From the NCBI RefSeq assembly GCF_020873875.1, contig NZ_JAHWGU010000027.1:1-64000 (forward strand): a stretch of 64,000 bases of DNA, read 5' to 3'. This document shows positions 1-9,046 of the stretch, one piece after another. Made by a program: the position numbers and the translations under genes. Numbering within the stretch: the stretch's first letter is position 1; each line of letters starts with the position of its first letter. Origin of the DNA: Actinoplanes sp. DH11 (GTDB taxonomy: Bacteria > Actinomycetota > Actinomycetes > Mycobacteriales > Micromonosporaceae). Below the pieces are notes generated by a model, which saw only the letters and a list, made by a program, of their open reading frames with translations, had not been told where the DNA came from and did not search any database.

Positions 1-96
1 CCCTCCATCCGCACGCCGCCGCGCATGTCGCCCCAACCCGCACGCCCCACCCGCACGCCGCCGGCCCCGGTGACGCCGAGCACCCCGACCAGTCGA

Positions 97-177
97 GATG
101 TTGATCTGCTGGCGTAGCGAAATTGCTGTGATCATGGGGCTATAACCGCGATTTCGCTACGCCAGCAGATCAACAAC
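97..177 (+). repeat. 81-bp palindromic stem-loop element, copy 1
   Basis: Two 30-nt arms (97-126 and 148-177) pair almost fully around a 21-nt loop (127-147) whose core reads GTGATCATGGGG. Both arms carry CTGGCGTAGCG where copy 4 carries CTAGCGCTACG, so the change is compensated across the stem. The next ~25 bp (CGCGGACCCA and neighbours) resemble the right flank of copy 3. It lies upstream of the pectate lyase but too far away to be its core promoter. Family membership is seen directly; function is unknown. Confidence 0.92.
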
Positions 178-700
178 GCCGCGCGGACCCAGCGCAGCGG
201 GCCACTGGCCGTAGGCAGCCGCGGGCAAGGCACCTCGCCGCCACGCACCCGCATGTCTTATCGGCACAAACGGGAGGAAGCCCCCACAAGCTGCTTGGCG
301 TAGCAACAGAACACCACGCACGCACGCCGCGACGCGCTCTCACACGCACCCCTCGCTCGGCCGCCCGCGCCGCCACCGCTCGGACGCGCGCCGCCACCGC
401 TCAGGCCGCAAGCCGCCGCCCAGGCCGCACACCACTGCCACCGCTCAGGCCGCAAGCCGCCGCCACTCAGTCCGCACACCACTGCCACCGCTCAGGCCGC
501 AAGCCGCCGCCACTCAGTCCGCACGCCACCGCCACCGCTGCGGCCGCGCACCACCACGACCCGGCCGCACACCAGCACCACCCGGCCGCACACCACCACC
601 CGGCCGCGCACCACCACCATTGCCCGGCCGCACACCACCACCGCCGCCCCGACCACCACCGCCCGCATCGACGGCAACAAACCTGCAACTAATTCGGCAC
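178..700. repeat. gene-free, degenerate minisatellite region
   Basis: This stretch has no convincing gene. From about 360 to 650 it consists of decayed C/G-rich repeats. A unit of roughly 47 bp built from CACCGCTCAGGCCGCAAGCC and CCGCCACTCAGTCCGCAC recurs two to three times, followed by short GGCCGCACACCACCAC-like units. Open frames crossing it translate to low-complexity Cys/Trp/Arg strings and are not real proteins. Confidence 0.6.
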
Positions 701-709
701 TGTTGTTTC

Positions 710-738
710 TTGCGGGTTAATCGACGCGTCTCTATCGT
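710..738 (+). promoter_or_regulatory. putative sigma70-type promoter of the pectate lyase gene
   Basis: TTGCGG at 710-715 and TATCGT at 733-738 are separated by exactly 17 bp, about 100 bp before the pectate lyase start. The expected transcription start would fall inside the palindromic operator at 740-759, which supports the assignment. The match is to the general consensus only. Confidence 0.45.
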
Positions 739-739
739 C

Positions 740-759
740 GCAGGAAAGCGCTTTCCTGC
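740..759. promoter_or_regulatory. LacI-family-type operator upstream of pectate lyase
   Basis: GCAGGAAAGCGCTTTCCTGC is a perfect 20-bp palindrome with a central CG, the architecture of LacI/GalR-family operators. It sits immediately downstream of the predicted -10 box, so a bound repressor would block transcription. No LacI-type regulator is encoded in this window, so it must act in trans. Induction by pectin breakdown products is inference. Confidence 0.6.
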
Positions 760-837
760 ATCTAATCCCCATCATCACAAGCATCCCGCGCGCCCTAGCG
801 CATAGATGCTTGTCGATCTAGGACGAGCGAGGAACGA

Positions 838-2391
838 ATGAGACGAGCAATCGCCGTAAGCACCGGGGCGGGCCTGGCGGCCGCCATCGCCTTGGCGCTC
901 CCCCTGCACCAGGCGAACGCGGCCGTCGGCAGCGCCACCGGGTTCGCGGCCGCCAACGGCGGCACCACCGGCGGCGCGGGCGGCACGACGGTCCGGGCCA
1001 CCACCGGCACCGCGATCCACACCGCCCTCTGCACCCGGGCGAGCAGCAGCACCCCGATCACCATCCAGGTGGAGGGGACGATCAACCATGGGAACACCGC
1101 GAAGGTGTCCGGGAACAGCTGCAACACCGCGGCCGGCGTGATCGAGCTCAAGCAGATCAGCAACGTCACGATCATCGGTGTGGGCAGCGGGGCGGTCTTC
1201 GACCAGCTCGGCATCCACATCCGGGACTCCAGCAACATCATCATCCAGAACGTGACGGTGCGGAACGTCAAGAAGTCGGGCTCGCCGACCTCCAACGGCG
1301 GCGATGCCATCGGCATGGAGAGCACTGTGCGCAACGTCTGGGTTGACCACGTCACCCTGGAGGCCTCGGGTGGCGAGTCCGAAGGTTACGACGGGCTGTT
1401 CGACATGAAGAACGACGTCGAGTACGTGACCCTGTCCTACAGCATCCTGCGCAACTCGGGGCGTGGCGGCCTGATCGGCTCCAGCGAGACCGACACCGGC
1501 AGCGGCAACATCACGTTCCACCACAACAAGTACCAGAACATCGATTCCCGTACGCCGTTGCTGCGCGGCGGGGTCGCCCACATCTACAACAACCACTACC
1601 TGAACCTGGTGGAGTCGGGTATCAACTCGCGCGCCGGCGCCCGGGCGAAGGTGGACAACAACTACTTCGAGGACTCCAAGGACGTCCTCGGCACGTTCTA
1701 CACCGATCAGGCCGGCACCTGGCAGGTCAGCGGCAACATCTTCGACAACGTGACCTGGTCGGCGCCGGGCGAGGACAACAACCCGGCCGGGCCGAACGTC
1801 ACGTCCAACACGAGCGTGTCGGTGCCGTACTCGTACAGCCTGGACAACGCCTCCTGCGTCCCGTCGATCGTGGCACAGACCGCCGGCGCGAACACCGGCA
1901 TCCGCACGTCGAACGGCAGCTGCTCGACAAGCAACCCGCCGTCCTCACCGCCGCCCTCCTCGCCGGCACCCTCGTCACCGGCACCCTCATCGCCCGCGCC
2001 CTCGTCACCGGCGCCCAGCCAGCCCAGTGGCACGAACCTGAGCATCGGCGCCGGAGCTGACGGCTCCAGCAAGGCGAGCGGCACCAGTTACGGCAATGTC
2101 CGCGACGGCAACCTCACCACCTACTGGTCGCCGAACGGCACCACCGGCGACATCTCGATCAAGTGGGGCTCGGCCACCACGGTCTCCCGGATCAACATCC
2201 GCCCGGCGACCGGTGGCGGCACGATCGGCGCCTATCAGGTGCTGAACGGCAGCAACGGCGCGGTCCTGGCCAGCGGCAGCGGAACCGGCGTGATCAGCTT
2301 CCCGGCCACGTCCACCACCAAGATCACCTTTAAGATCACCAGCGCCTCGGGTACGCCTCGCGTGGCCGAGTTCGAAACCTACGCCTCCTGA
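838..2391 (+). CDS. secreted pectate lyase (PL1 family) with C-terminal discoidin-like domain
   Basis: A 517-residue secreted enzyme that should cleave polygalacturonate by beta-elimination. Residues 1-28 form a signal peptide (MRR, hydrophobic Ala/Leu core, ending NAA). The parallel beta-helix follows, with the PL1 signatures VWVDHVTLE, DGLFDMKNDVEYVTLSYS, ITFHHNKYQNIDSRTPLLRGG and GINSRAGA. A Pro/Ser linker (PSSPAPSSPAP repeats, about residues 365-395) leads to a C-terminal beta domain of about 115 residues resembling F5/8 type C (discoidin) carbohydrate-binding modules. GAGG lies just before the ATG. A perfect operator palindrome and promoter precede it and a 13-bp terminator hairpin follows, so it is probably transcribed alone. 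Confidence 0.9.
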   Translation: MRRAIAVSTGAGLAAAIALALPLHQANAAVGSATGFAAANGGTTGGAGGTTVRATTGTAIHTALCTRASSSTPITIQVEGTINHGNTAKVSGNSCNTAAGVIELKQISNVTIIGVGSGAVFDQLGIHIRDSSNIIIQNVTVRNVKKSGSPTSNGGDAIGMESTVRNVWVDHVTLEASGGESEGYDGLFDMKNDVEYVTLSYSILRNSGRGGLIGSSETDTGSGNITFHHNKYQNIDSRTPLLRGGVAHIYNNHYLNLVESGINSRAGARAKVDNNYFEDSKDVLGTFYTDQAGTWQVSGNIFDNVTWSAPGEDNNPAGPNVTSNTSVSVPYSYSLDNASCVPSIVAQTAGANTGIRTSNGSCSTSNPPSSPPPSSPAPSSPAPSSPAPSSPAPSQPSGTNLSIGAGADGSSKASGTSYGNVRDGNLTTYWSPNGTTGDISIKWGSATTVSRINIRPATGGGTIGAYQVLNGSNGAVLASGSGTGVISFPATSTTKITFKITSASGTPRVAEFETYAS

Positions 2392-2407
2392 CCCGAGGTC
2401 CGTCCCC

Positions 2408-2437
2408 GCTCGCCGCAGCCACCCGGCTGCGGCGAGC
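2408..2437 (+). terminator. hairpin terminator after pectate lyase
   Basis: A perfect 13-bp stem (GCTCGCCGCAGCC pairing with GGCTGCGGCGAGC) with an ACCC loop, 17 bp after the stop codon. There is no T-tract, as is usual for high-GC actinobacteria. Confidence 0.75.
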
Positions 2438-2555
2438 AGGCCGGCTGTCGACCACAGCACTCATGACGAAATTTCCGAAATTCCGGTAATGCGGCTGCAA
2501 CATGGGTACCCGTCGGAGGCTCACAACCCTTCGCACGGACAAGGAGCTCGCAGTC

Positions 2556-3281
2556 GTGCACGTCTGGAAAACCCTCGCCGCCTCCTGCCTGGCGGTGGCA
2601 CTCACCCCGGCCGCCGCGGCCGTCGCGCGGACACCGGCCGACGTACCGGATTTCGCCGCCCTGCATCTCAACGGCACCGCCAAGGTCGCGACGGTTCACC
2701 CGTCCGGCAACCGCGTCCTGCGCCTGACCGGCGGTGGTTTCCGGCAGGCCGGATCCGCGTGGGCAGCCGATCCGATCGATGTCACGCGGTCCTTCCACAC
2801 GACGTTCGAGGCACACCTGCATCACGGCGCCTCCGGGGCCGACGGCATCGCGTTCGTCCTGCAGACAGCCGGCCCGCGGGCGCTGGGCGGCTGGGGCGGC
2901 GGCCTGGGGTACCGGGGCCTGCACGGCAGCCTCGCGGTCGAGTTCGACGATCACCGCAACGAGCGCGACCCGGACGCCGATCACGTGGCGCTGGTCCTGA
3001 ACGGCAACCCGGACTACCACGCCGCGCAGGCGCCGGCGGGCACGCCGTTGTTCGGCCGGCCGTTCGAGGCGCACGTGGCCTACGACGCCGCCGCCGGCCG
3101 GTTGACGGTCCACCTCGGCCATCGGCAGCTGCTCGACCAGCGGGTGAACCTGGCGGAGCACCTGGGCAGCGACACCGCCTGGGCGGGTTTCACCGGCGCC
3201 ACCGGCGAACGGATCTCGAAGCAGGACATCCGCTACTGGACCCTGACTTCGCAGGACACGACAGCCGCTCCCGAAGGCTGA
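2556..3281 (+). CDS. secreted legume (L-type) lectin-domain protein
   Basis: About 241 residues. I chose the GTG at 2556 because AAGGAG lies 9 bp upstream and the protein then begins with a clean signal peptide (MHVWKTLAASCLAVAL, cleavage near AAAVA). The longer frame from the ATG at 2502 would bury that signal behind 18 charged residues. The mature part is one L-type lectin beta-sandwich, with ADGIAFVLQ, GGGLGYRGL, LAVEFDDHRN and HVALVLNG matching the bacterial lectin family; the Asp pair in VEFDD is the usual metal/sugar-binding region. It probably binds cell-wall or plant glycans outside the cell. It lies downstream of the pectate lyase but behind a terminator, so co-regulation is not shown. 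Ligand unknown. Confidence 0.75.
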   Translation: MHVWKTLAASCLAVALTPAAAAVARTPADVPDFAALHLNGTAKVATVHPSGNRVLRLTGGGFRQAGSAWAADPIDVTRSFHTTFEAHLHHGASGADGIAFVLQTAGPRALGGWGGGLGYRGLHGSLAVEFDDHRNERDPDADHVALVLNGNPDYHAAQAPAGTPLFGRPFEAHVAYDAAAGRLTVHLGHRQLLDQRVNLAEHLGSDTAWAGFTGATGERISKQDIRYWTLTSQDTTAAPEG

Positions 3282-3299
3282 CCCGCGGACCGGACGGAT

Positions 3300-3326
3300 C
3301 CCGCCCCGGCACCGCGCCGGGGCGGG
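3300..3326. terminator. bidirectional terminator between lectin and AEC permease
   Basis: A perfect 11-bp stem (CCCGCCCCGGC with GCCGGGGCGGG) and 5-nt loop lie between two convergent genes ending at 3281 and 3373. It can serve both. Confidence 0.7.
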
Positions 3327-3372
3327 CCACCGCCAGCTCACCGGCTGAAAAACAGGGCGACAACCGGCGGCG

Positions 3373-4281
3373 TCACCGGCCGAACAGCAGGGTGACGGCC
3401 AGCATCACCGGCAGGCAGCCCACCGTGGACAGGAAGATCGCGTCCCGGACCAGGACCTGGGCCGCCCCGGCGCGCTGCGCGTAGAGGTACAGGTTCTGCG
3501 CCGCCGGCAGCGCGGCCAGGATCGTGACGGTGTACGCGGCCTCACGGGACAACCCGAACGCCAGGGCCAGCAGGAACGCGACGACCGGCATGACGAGCAG
3601 CTTGCACGTCACGGCGGCGATCGTGGGCAGCCGCTCCGGGCCGGGCGCGAGCACGCGGCGGCCGGACAGTGACATGCCGAACGCGATCAGGACGACCGGC
3701 ACGGCGGCCTGGGCGACGGTGCTGATCGGGTCCATCAGCGCGGCGGGTGGCCGTACGCCGCTGAGGTTGACAAACGCACCAAGCGTGACCGCCACGACCA
3801 GCGGGTTCGCCGCCGGGCCGAGCAGGACCGACCGCAGGGTGGGGCGCCCGGCCGTGGTCTCCAGCAGGACCAGCGCGAGCGGGGTGATCACCAGGAGCTG
3901 GAGGAACACGATGGGTACGACGAGCGAGGCGTCACCGAGCACGTAGGTGGCGACCGGGATCCCGATGTAGTTGGCGTTGGTATAGCCACCGCTGAGCGCG
4001 CCCAGGATGCGGGTGCCCCGGTCGCGCCGCAACAGCAGCAGGCCGACGATCGTGAAGCAGACGACCGCCGCCAGCGTGGAGACCAGCAGCGGGCCGCTGA
4101 CCAGCAGGCCCAGGTCGGCCTCGGCGGTGCCTTCGAAGAGCAGGCAGGGCGCCAGCGCGGTGTACGCGACCCGGCCCAGCACCGCTTCGGCGTTCTCCGG
4201 CAGGCCCGCCCAGCGGCGCAGCGCCCACCCGATCGCCACGATCACGGCGAGCAGCAGGAACCCGGCGAGTGCGTCGATCAC
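3373..4281 (-). CDS. auxin efflux carrier (AEC) family permease
   Basis: 302 residues, GTG start, with about ten hydrophobic helices in two five-helix halves separated by a short polar stretch. This is the AEC (PF03547) layout. GGYTNANYIGIPVATYVLG matches the conserved Asn/Gly-Pro helix crossover of the first half, and ALPAAQNLYLYAQR matches the second. Bacterial members export or take up small organic acids such as malate or malonate; the substrate here cannot be read from sequence. It starts 24 bp after the MMPL exporter gene ends on the same strand, so the two are probably co-transcribed. Confidence 0.85.
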   Translation of the reverse strand: MIDALAGFLLLAVIVAIGWALRRWAGLPENAEAVLGRVAYTALAPCLLFEGTAEADLGLLVSGPLLVSTLAAVVCFTIVGLLLLRRDRGTRILGALSGGYTNANYIGIPVATYVLGDASLVVPIVFLQLLVITPLALVLLETTAGRPTLRSVLLGPAANPLVVAVTLGAFVNLSGVRPPAALMDPISTVAQAAVPVVLIAFGMSLSGRRVLAPGPERLPTIAAVTCKLLVMPVVAFLLALAFGLSREAAYTVTILAALPAAQNLYLYAQRAGAAQVLVRDAIFLSTVGCLPVMLAVTLLFGR

Positions 4282-4305
4282 CAGGGCACGGTGTCACGGA
4301 CGGCG

Positions 4306-6462
4306 TCAGGCCGCAGCGGCCGGGATCTCGGTCTCGTGTTCCCGCGCGTGCTGTTCGGCGAGCTGCCGGGTCAGCTTCTCGCCCTCGACGTCGACGTCCG
4401 GCAGCAGCCGGTCCAGCCAGCGCGGCAGCCACCACGCGGCCCGGCCGAACAGCGACAGCACCGCGGGCACGATCGTCATCCGGACCACGAACGCGTCGAC
4501 CGCCACGCCGAACGCGAGCGCGAACCCGAGCGACTTGATGATCGTGTCGGTGGCCAGGATGAAGCCGGCGAACACGCTCATCATGATCAGCGCGGCGGCG
4601 GTGACCACCCGGGCGCCGTGCCGCATCCCGCTGATCACGGCTTCGTCCGGGCCGGCGCCGTGCACGAAGTCCTCCCGGGTCCGGGTGACCAGGAAGACCT
4701 CGTAGTCCATCGCCAGGCCGAACAGGATCCCGATCAGGAAGATCGGCATGATGCTGACGATCGGGCCGGTGGACTGCAGGCCGATCAGCCCGGCCAGGTG
4801 CCCGTTCTGGAAGACGGCGACAAGCGCGCCGAACGCGGCGGCCACCGACAGCAGGAACCCGGCGGTCGCCTTGAGCGGCACCAGCAGGCTCCGGAAAACC
4901 AGCATGAGCAGGATGAAGGCCAACCCCACGACGATCGAGAGGTACGGGATCAGCGCGCCCGTCAGCCTCTCCGAGACATCGATGTTCACCGCCGTCGTAC
5001 CCGTCACCGACAGGGTCGCCCCGGCCAGGGTGTGCGCCCGGATGTCGTGCACCAGGTCCTTGGTGGCCTCGCTCGTCGCGCCACTGCCCGGGATCACGGT
5101 GAGCAGCGCGGTGTCCCCGGGGGCGTTCGTCGTGGCGTCGCTGACCAGCACCACGTCGTCCAGGCCGCGGATGATTTCCTCGGCCTGCACGGCGGACCGT
5201 GCCGCGGCACCGGTGGCGGCCTCCACCACGATGATCAGCGGGCCGTTGAAGCCGGCGCCGAACCCCTCGGCGAGCTGGTCGTACGCCTTGCGCTGGGTGG
5301 AGTCCTCGGCGGCGGTGCTGTCGTCCGGCAGGGCGAGGCGCAGGTCCAGTGCCGGTATCGCGATCGCGGCGAGCAACACCAGCGACCCGGTCAGGGCGAG
5401 CCAGCGGTGCCGGACCACGTTGCGGGCGTACCGTTCGCCGAACGGGACGTTCCCGTGGTGCTCGACCGCCCGCGGGTTGGCCCGGTGCTTGCGGGGCAGG
5501 ATCTTCATCCCCGCGAAGCCGAGCACCGCCGGCACCAGGCTGAGCGTGACGACGACGGCGACGGCGACCGTGCCGGCGGCGGCCACGCCCATCGCGGTGA
5601 GGAACGGGATGCCGGTGACGCTCAGCGCCACCAGCGCGATGATCACGGTGAGTCCGGCGAAGACGACCGCGGACCCGGCCGTGCCGGCCGCCCGCCCGGC
5701 GGCCTCCTCGCCGTCGTGACCGACGGCGATCTCGTGCCGGTAGCGGGAGACCACGAACAGCGCGTAGTCGATGCCGACCGCGAGGCCGAGCATGGTGGCC
5801 AGCGCGGACGTCGAGCTGGAGAGGTCGAAGAAGCCGGTGGCGATCTGGATGCCGAGCATGCCGACACCCACCCCGACCAGCGCGGTCACCAGCGGCAGGC
5901 CGGCCGCGACGAGCGATCCGAACGTGATCACCAGGACCAGCGCGGCGACGGCGATGCCGATCGCCTCGGCGGCGTGGCTCTCCTGGACGGTCCGGGTAAC
6001 CTCGCCGGAGAACTCGACACCGGTGCCGGGTGCGGCAGCGGACCGGCCGGCCGCCATCATCGCCTCCCGGTCGGCGATGCTCACGTCGGCCACCGGGACC
6101 GGGTAGTTCACCGTCACGTAGGCGGTCTGCTTGTCCGGCGCGAGAACCGGCTCGGTCACGTCCGCGACGCCGGGCGCCTTCCGCAGCGCCGCCACGGCAC
6201 CGGCCAGGGCGTCACCGGACAGGTCCGGCCCGGTGAAGACGGCCCTCGCCGCGGCGTTGTCGGAGGCCGCGCCGAACTTCTCGGCCAGCACCTCACCGGC
6301 CCGGGACGACTCCGTGCCCGGGATCGAGAAGGCCCCGGTGGTGGGTCCGGACAGGGTCACCGCGCCGACCCCGAAGAGTGCGAGCAGCAGCACCCAGCCG
6401 GCGAGCGTCAGCCTGCGCCGGCGGAACGAGAACCTGCCCAGCCGATACAACAGGGTCGCCAC
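4306..6462 (-). CDS. MMPL-family RND transporter
   Basis: About 718 residues with the duplicated MMPL/RND plan: one N-terminal helix (RRRRLTLAGWVLLLALFG), a large extracellular loop, five or six helices containing GLAVGIDYALFVVSRYRHE, a second loop, and a second helix bundle with GILFGLAMDYEVFLVTRTREDF. The Asp-Tyr pairs in the two GxxxDY motifs are the proton-relay residues of the family. I start it at the GTG giving MATLLYRLGRFSFRRRR, the usual N-terminus of homologues; the frame stays open two codons further to a TTG. It probably exports lipids or amphipathic drugs with proton motive force. First gene of a pair with the AEC permease and divergent from DUF1697. Confidence 0.88.
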   Translation of the reverse strand: MATLLYRLGRFSFRRRRLTLAGWVLLLALFGVGAVTLSGPTTGAFSIPGTESSRAGEVLAEKFGAASDNAAARAVFTGPDLSGDALAGAVAALRKAPGVADVTEPVLAPDKQTAYVTVNYPVPVADVSIADREAMMAAGRSAAAPGTGVEFSGEVTRTVQESHAAEAIGIAVAALVLVITFGSLVAAGLPLVTALVGVGVGMLGIQIATGFFDLSSSTSALATMLGLAVGIDYALFVVSRYRHEIAVGHDGEEAAGRAAGTAGSAVVFAGLTVIIALVALSVTGIPFLTAMGVAAAGTVAVAVVVTLSLVPAVLGFAGMKILPRKHRANPRAVEHHGNVPFGERYARNVVRHRWLALTGSLVLLAAIAIPALDLRLALPDDSTAAEDSTQRKAYDQLAEGFGAGFNGPLIIVVEAATGAAARSAVQAEEIIRGLDDVVLVSDATTNAPGDTALLTVIPGSGATSEATKDLVHDIRAHTLAGATLSVTGTTAVNIDVSERLTGALIPYLSIVVGLAFILLMLVFRSLLVPLKATAGFLLSVAAAFGALVAVFQNGHLAGLIGLQSTGPIVSIMPIFLIGILFGLAMDYEVFLVTRTREDFVHGAGPDEAVISGMRHGARVVTAAALIMMSVFAGFILATDTIIKSLGFALAFGVAVDAFVVRMTIVPAVLSLFGRAAWWLPRWLDRLLPDVDVEGEKLTRQLAEQHAREHETEIPAAAA

Positions 6463-6574
6463 AAACAACCCATCGGCAACCGGACCGCATCACTGAGTCG
6501 CTTGAGCCGGCCACGCCCGCGGCCCGGAACGTGGGCAGCAGCAGGCCGGCGGCCAGTGCCTGTTGAATGGGCGC

Positions 6575-7090
6575 ATGACTCGATACGCCGTCCTGCTGCG
6601 CGGCATCAACGTCGGCCACAACCACCGCATCGCCATGGCAGATCTGCGGGCGGCGCTCACCGACGCGGGGTACGGCAACGTCGCCACCCTGCTGCAGAGC
6701 GGCAATGTGGTCCTCGACAGCGACCGGCCCGCCGCCGAGTTGCGACCGGAACTCGAGCGGCTGCTGGCCGACCGGTACGGCTTCGACGTCCCGGTGATGC
6801 TGCGCAGCCGCGACGACCTGGCCCGGATCGTCGCGCACAACCCGCTCGGCGGCATCGCGACCGACGGCTCCCGCTACTTCGTCTCGTTCGCCGAGGTGGC
6901 GACGCCGCTGGACGTCACGGTGGACTCCGCCGACCGGTACGTGACCGACGGCCTGGAGACCTACCTCTGGTGCCCGGACGGCATGCGCGACAGCCCGCTG
7001 ATGAAGGCTCTGGGGCGCATCAAGAACCCGCCGCCGTCCACGATGCGCAACTGGAACACCGTGGTGAAGCTGCACGCGATGATGGACTGA
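6575..7090 (+). CDS. DUF1697 family protein
   Basis: 171 residues of DUF1697 (PF08002), a cytoplasmic family without a firm biochemical role. Diagnostic stretches are YAVLLRGINVGHNHRIAM at the start, LLQSGNVVLDSD in the first half and NPPPSTMRNWNTVVKLHAM at the end, and the length matches the family. I use the ATG that gives MTRYAVLLRG; an in-frame TTG four codons upstream is less likely. It ends 4 bp before the convergent TetR gene with no room for a terminator hairpin. Confidence 0.85.
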   Translation: MTRYAVLLRGINVGHNHRIAMADLRAALTDAGYGNVATLLQSGNVVLDSDRPAAELRPELERLLADRYGFDVPVMLRSRDDLARIVAHNPLGGIATDGSRYFVSFAEVATPLDVTVDSADRYVTDGLETYLWCPDGMRDSPLMKALGRIKNPPPSTMRNWNTVVKLHAMMD

Positions 7091-7094
7091 CGGG

Positions 7095-7721
7095 TCAGGT
7101 GCGGGCCTTCTTGATCCGGGACTTCAGGGCCCGCCGGGCCAGCGGACCCAGCTCGTCCACCACCTCCACCAGGACCGCCAGCTGGTCCAGGGCCTCCAGC
7201 GCCCGCTGCGCCCCCGCCGGGTCGACGCCCTCGTAGAGTTCGATCCCGACGAACGCCGCCGCCACCGCCCGCGCCAGGCCCGGGATGTCGGCCACCTCGG
7301 CGACCGGTGAACCTGTCAGCAGCCGGTTCAGCACGGCCTCGATCTCGTCGGTCCAGAGCTGGAACGCCGCGCCGGTCGGTTCGGCCAGGCGGTCGCCGCT
7401 CTGTGCCGCCGCGAGGAGCTGGGCGAGCACTGACACGTTGCCCTGGGCCAGCTCCTCGGTGTGCAGCTCGCGGCCGACCTGCAGCAGTTCGCGCAGGGAG
7501 GTGACGGCCGCGAACCGGCCGGCGAACGCGTCGACCCGCTGCCGGGTGGCCTGCCGGCAGGCCACGCCGAGCAGTTCGTCCACCGAACCGTAGTGGTAGA
7601 AGACCAGCGCCTGGTTGACCCCGGCGGCCGCGGCGATGGTCCGGGCCGAGGCGCCGGCGACGCCGTGTTCACGCATCGCGGCGAGCGCGCCGTCGACCAG
7701 TCGCTGCTTCGTGTCACTCAT
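7095..7721 (-). CDS. TetR/AcrR family regulator, last gene of its own target operon
   Basis: 208 residues beginning MSDTKQRLVDGALAAM. The N-terminal helix-turn-helix (about residues 10-55) shows the TetR pattern GVAGASARTIAAAAGVNQALVFYHYGSVDELL; the rest is a helical ligand-binding domain. The start codon overlaps the preceding stop by 4 bp (ATGA), so an in-frame upstream extension is not real. It closes an operon whose promoter region carries two TTGAGCG-N2-CGCTCAA palindromes, a typical TetR operator, so autoregulation of the three genes is the simplest reading. The Arg/Lys-rich tail is unremarkable. Effector unknown. Confidence 0.88.
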   Translation of the reverse strand: MSDTKQRLVDGALAAMREHGVAGASARTIAAAAGVNQALVFYHYGSVDELLGVACRQATRQRVDAFAGRFAAVTSLRELLQVGRELHTEELAQGNVSVLAQLLAAAQSGDRLAEPTGAAFQLWTDEIEAVLNRLLTGSPVAEVADIPGLARAVAAAFVGIELYEGVDPAGAQRALEALDQLAVLVEVVDELGPLARRALKSRIKKART

Positions 7722-9046
7722 CGGCCGCCATTCTTCCCCACCGCCGGGTGCGGCGGCGCGATCAGGGCGTCGGTGACGAGCTGGGCGAAGCGGTCCAGGC
7801 CGGGGAGGAGCAGAACCCAGCCGGCGTACGCCCGGAGCAGCCCACCATGTTCCAGCGCGCGAGCCACGGCCGCGACGCCGGACGCGGTGTACCCGTCGGC
7901 CGCCTCGTACCGGGCCCGCCACAGCGTCGCGCCGGGGAACCGGGACGCCGGCTCGATCGTGAGCCACCGCGGCGAGCCGTCGAGCAGCCTGTCACGGACG
8001 CCGGCGCACGGCCCGCAGTCGTCGTCGAGCCAGAGGCGCGCCGCCGGGGTCATGGAGGCGGGACGGGTTCGTGGCCACCAGTCCCGGATCTCCCTCCGGT
8101 AGTCCTGCCAGTGGTGGCCGTACCGTCTCAAAAGGTCTTCCCGCTCGTGCGGCGCGGCCACCCCGGTGGCGAACGCCGCCGCGCTCAGCGCCCCCGCCGC
8201 CAGCGTCGCGCTGCGCGTCACCGCCGCCAGCAACAGCAGCAGGAGTACGGCGCTGACCTGCATCGGGTTGGCGAGGTAGGCGTAGACGCCGCTGGTGACC
8301 AGCCGCCGCGGCGGATCCCAGGGGAACGGCGTCCCGGCACCGCGCACGGCGAACTCACGGACCGCGGCGAGCGCCGGCACCGACAGCAGCAGCACCGCCT
8401 GCCCGAGCAGCAACCACCCGGTGCCGGACAGCGCCAGCACCGGCTCCCAGCCGCCGTCGCCGACGGTGAACGCCACGGTCGGGATGAGCCACAGCAGCAG
8501 CACCGCGAAGAGTCCGGCCTGGAGCAGCACCCGCGGGATGAGCCGGTCCGGACGGCCGGTCCAGCGACCGAGCAGCTGCGCGGGCAACGCCACCACGACC
8601 AGGCCGATCGCCTCACCGGCGAGCCAGTGCGGCCCGAGTTCGACGAGCGGGTGCAGCGCCGGCATCGCGAGCGCGTCCACCCAGAGGAGCAGACCGAGAA
8701 CCACGGGCAACGGCAGGAAACGGCGCAGGAGTACGGGGACCGGCCCCCACAGGACCGCCCAGCCCAGCCAGAGGTCCACCGGGAATCCCCGGAAGGCGCC
8801 GTCGACCTCCGCATAGCTCCACCACCCGGCCGCGGTGGCCGTCTCGTGCAACGCCGCGAGGCCGGTAGCGGCGGCGATGAACGCGAGGAGCGCCCCGGCC
8901 CGGTCGCACCCCACCCGGTCCCGCTCCGCCCGGGCGGCCGCTCGTTCCCGCTCCACCCCGGCGGCCGCTCGTTCCCGCTCCACCCGGGCGGCCGCCAGCA
9001 GGGCAGCGACCGGGATCAGCAGGCAGAGGTAGCGGGCCGCGGTCAT
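7718..9046 (-). CDS. integral membrane methyltransferase-like (ICMT/phospholipid methyltransferase) protein fused to a DCC (DUF393) thiol domain
   Basis: 442 residues. A repeat-rich N-terminus (three ERERAAA-type units, about 20-45) precedes roughly eight membrane helices. Within them RLVTSGVYAYLANPMQ and, later, EREDLLRRYGHHWQDYRREIRDWWPR are the SAM-binding and catalytic-loop signatures of the isoprenylcysteine/phospholipid methyltransferase superfamily. After about residue 320 a soluble segment begins ARLWLDDDCGPCAGVRDRLL, the DxxCGxC hallmark of DCC/DUF393 thiol-disulfide proteins, and continues to GLDRFAQLVTDALI as that family does. ATGA overlaps at both ends place it as the middle gene of a tightly coupled operon. 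The substrate and the reason for joining the two domains are unknown. Confidence 0.75.
   Translation of the reverse strand: MTAARYLCLLIPVAALLAAARVERERAAAGVERERAAARAERDRVGCDRAGALLAFIAAATGLAALHETATAAGWWSYAEVDGAFRGFPVDLWLGWAVLWGPVPVLLRRFLPLPVVLGLLLWVDALAMPALHPLVELGPHWLAGEAIGLVVVALPAQLLGRWTGRPDRLIPRVLLQAGLFAVLLLWLIPTVAFTVGDGGWEPVLALSGTGWLLLGQAVLLLSVPALAAVREFAVRGAGTPFPWDPPRRLVTSGVYAYLANPMQVSAVLLLLLLAAVTRSATLAAGALSAAAFATGVAAPHEREDLLRRYGHHWQDYRREIRDWWPRTRPASMTPAARLWLDDDCGPCAGVRDRLLDGSPRWLTIEPASRFPGATLWRARYEAADGYTASGVAAVARALEHGGLLRAYAGWVLLLPGLDRFAQLVTDALIAPPHPAVGKNGGR

Noticed and set aside
4291..7236. 981-codon plus-strand open frame
   Set aside because: Antisense shadow of the MMPL exporter: His/Asp/Arg-rich, no domain, and the opposite strand encodes a clear RND transporter.
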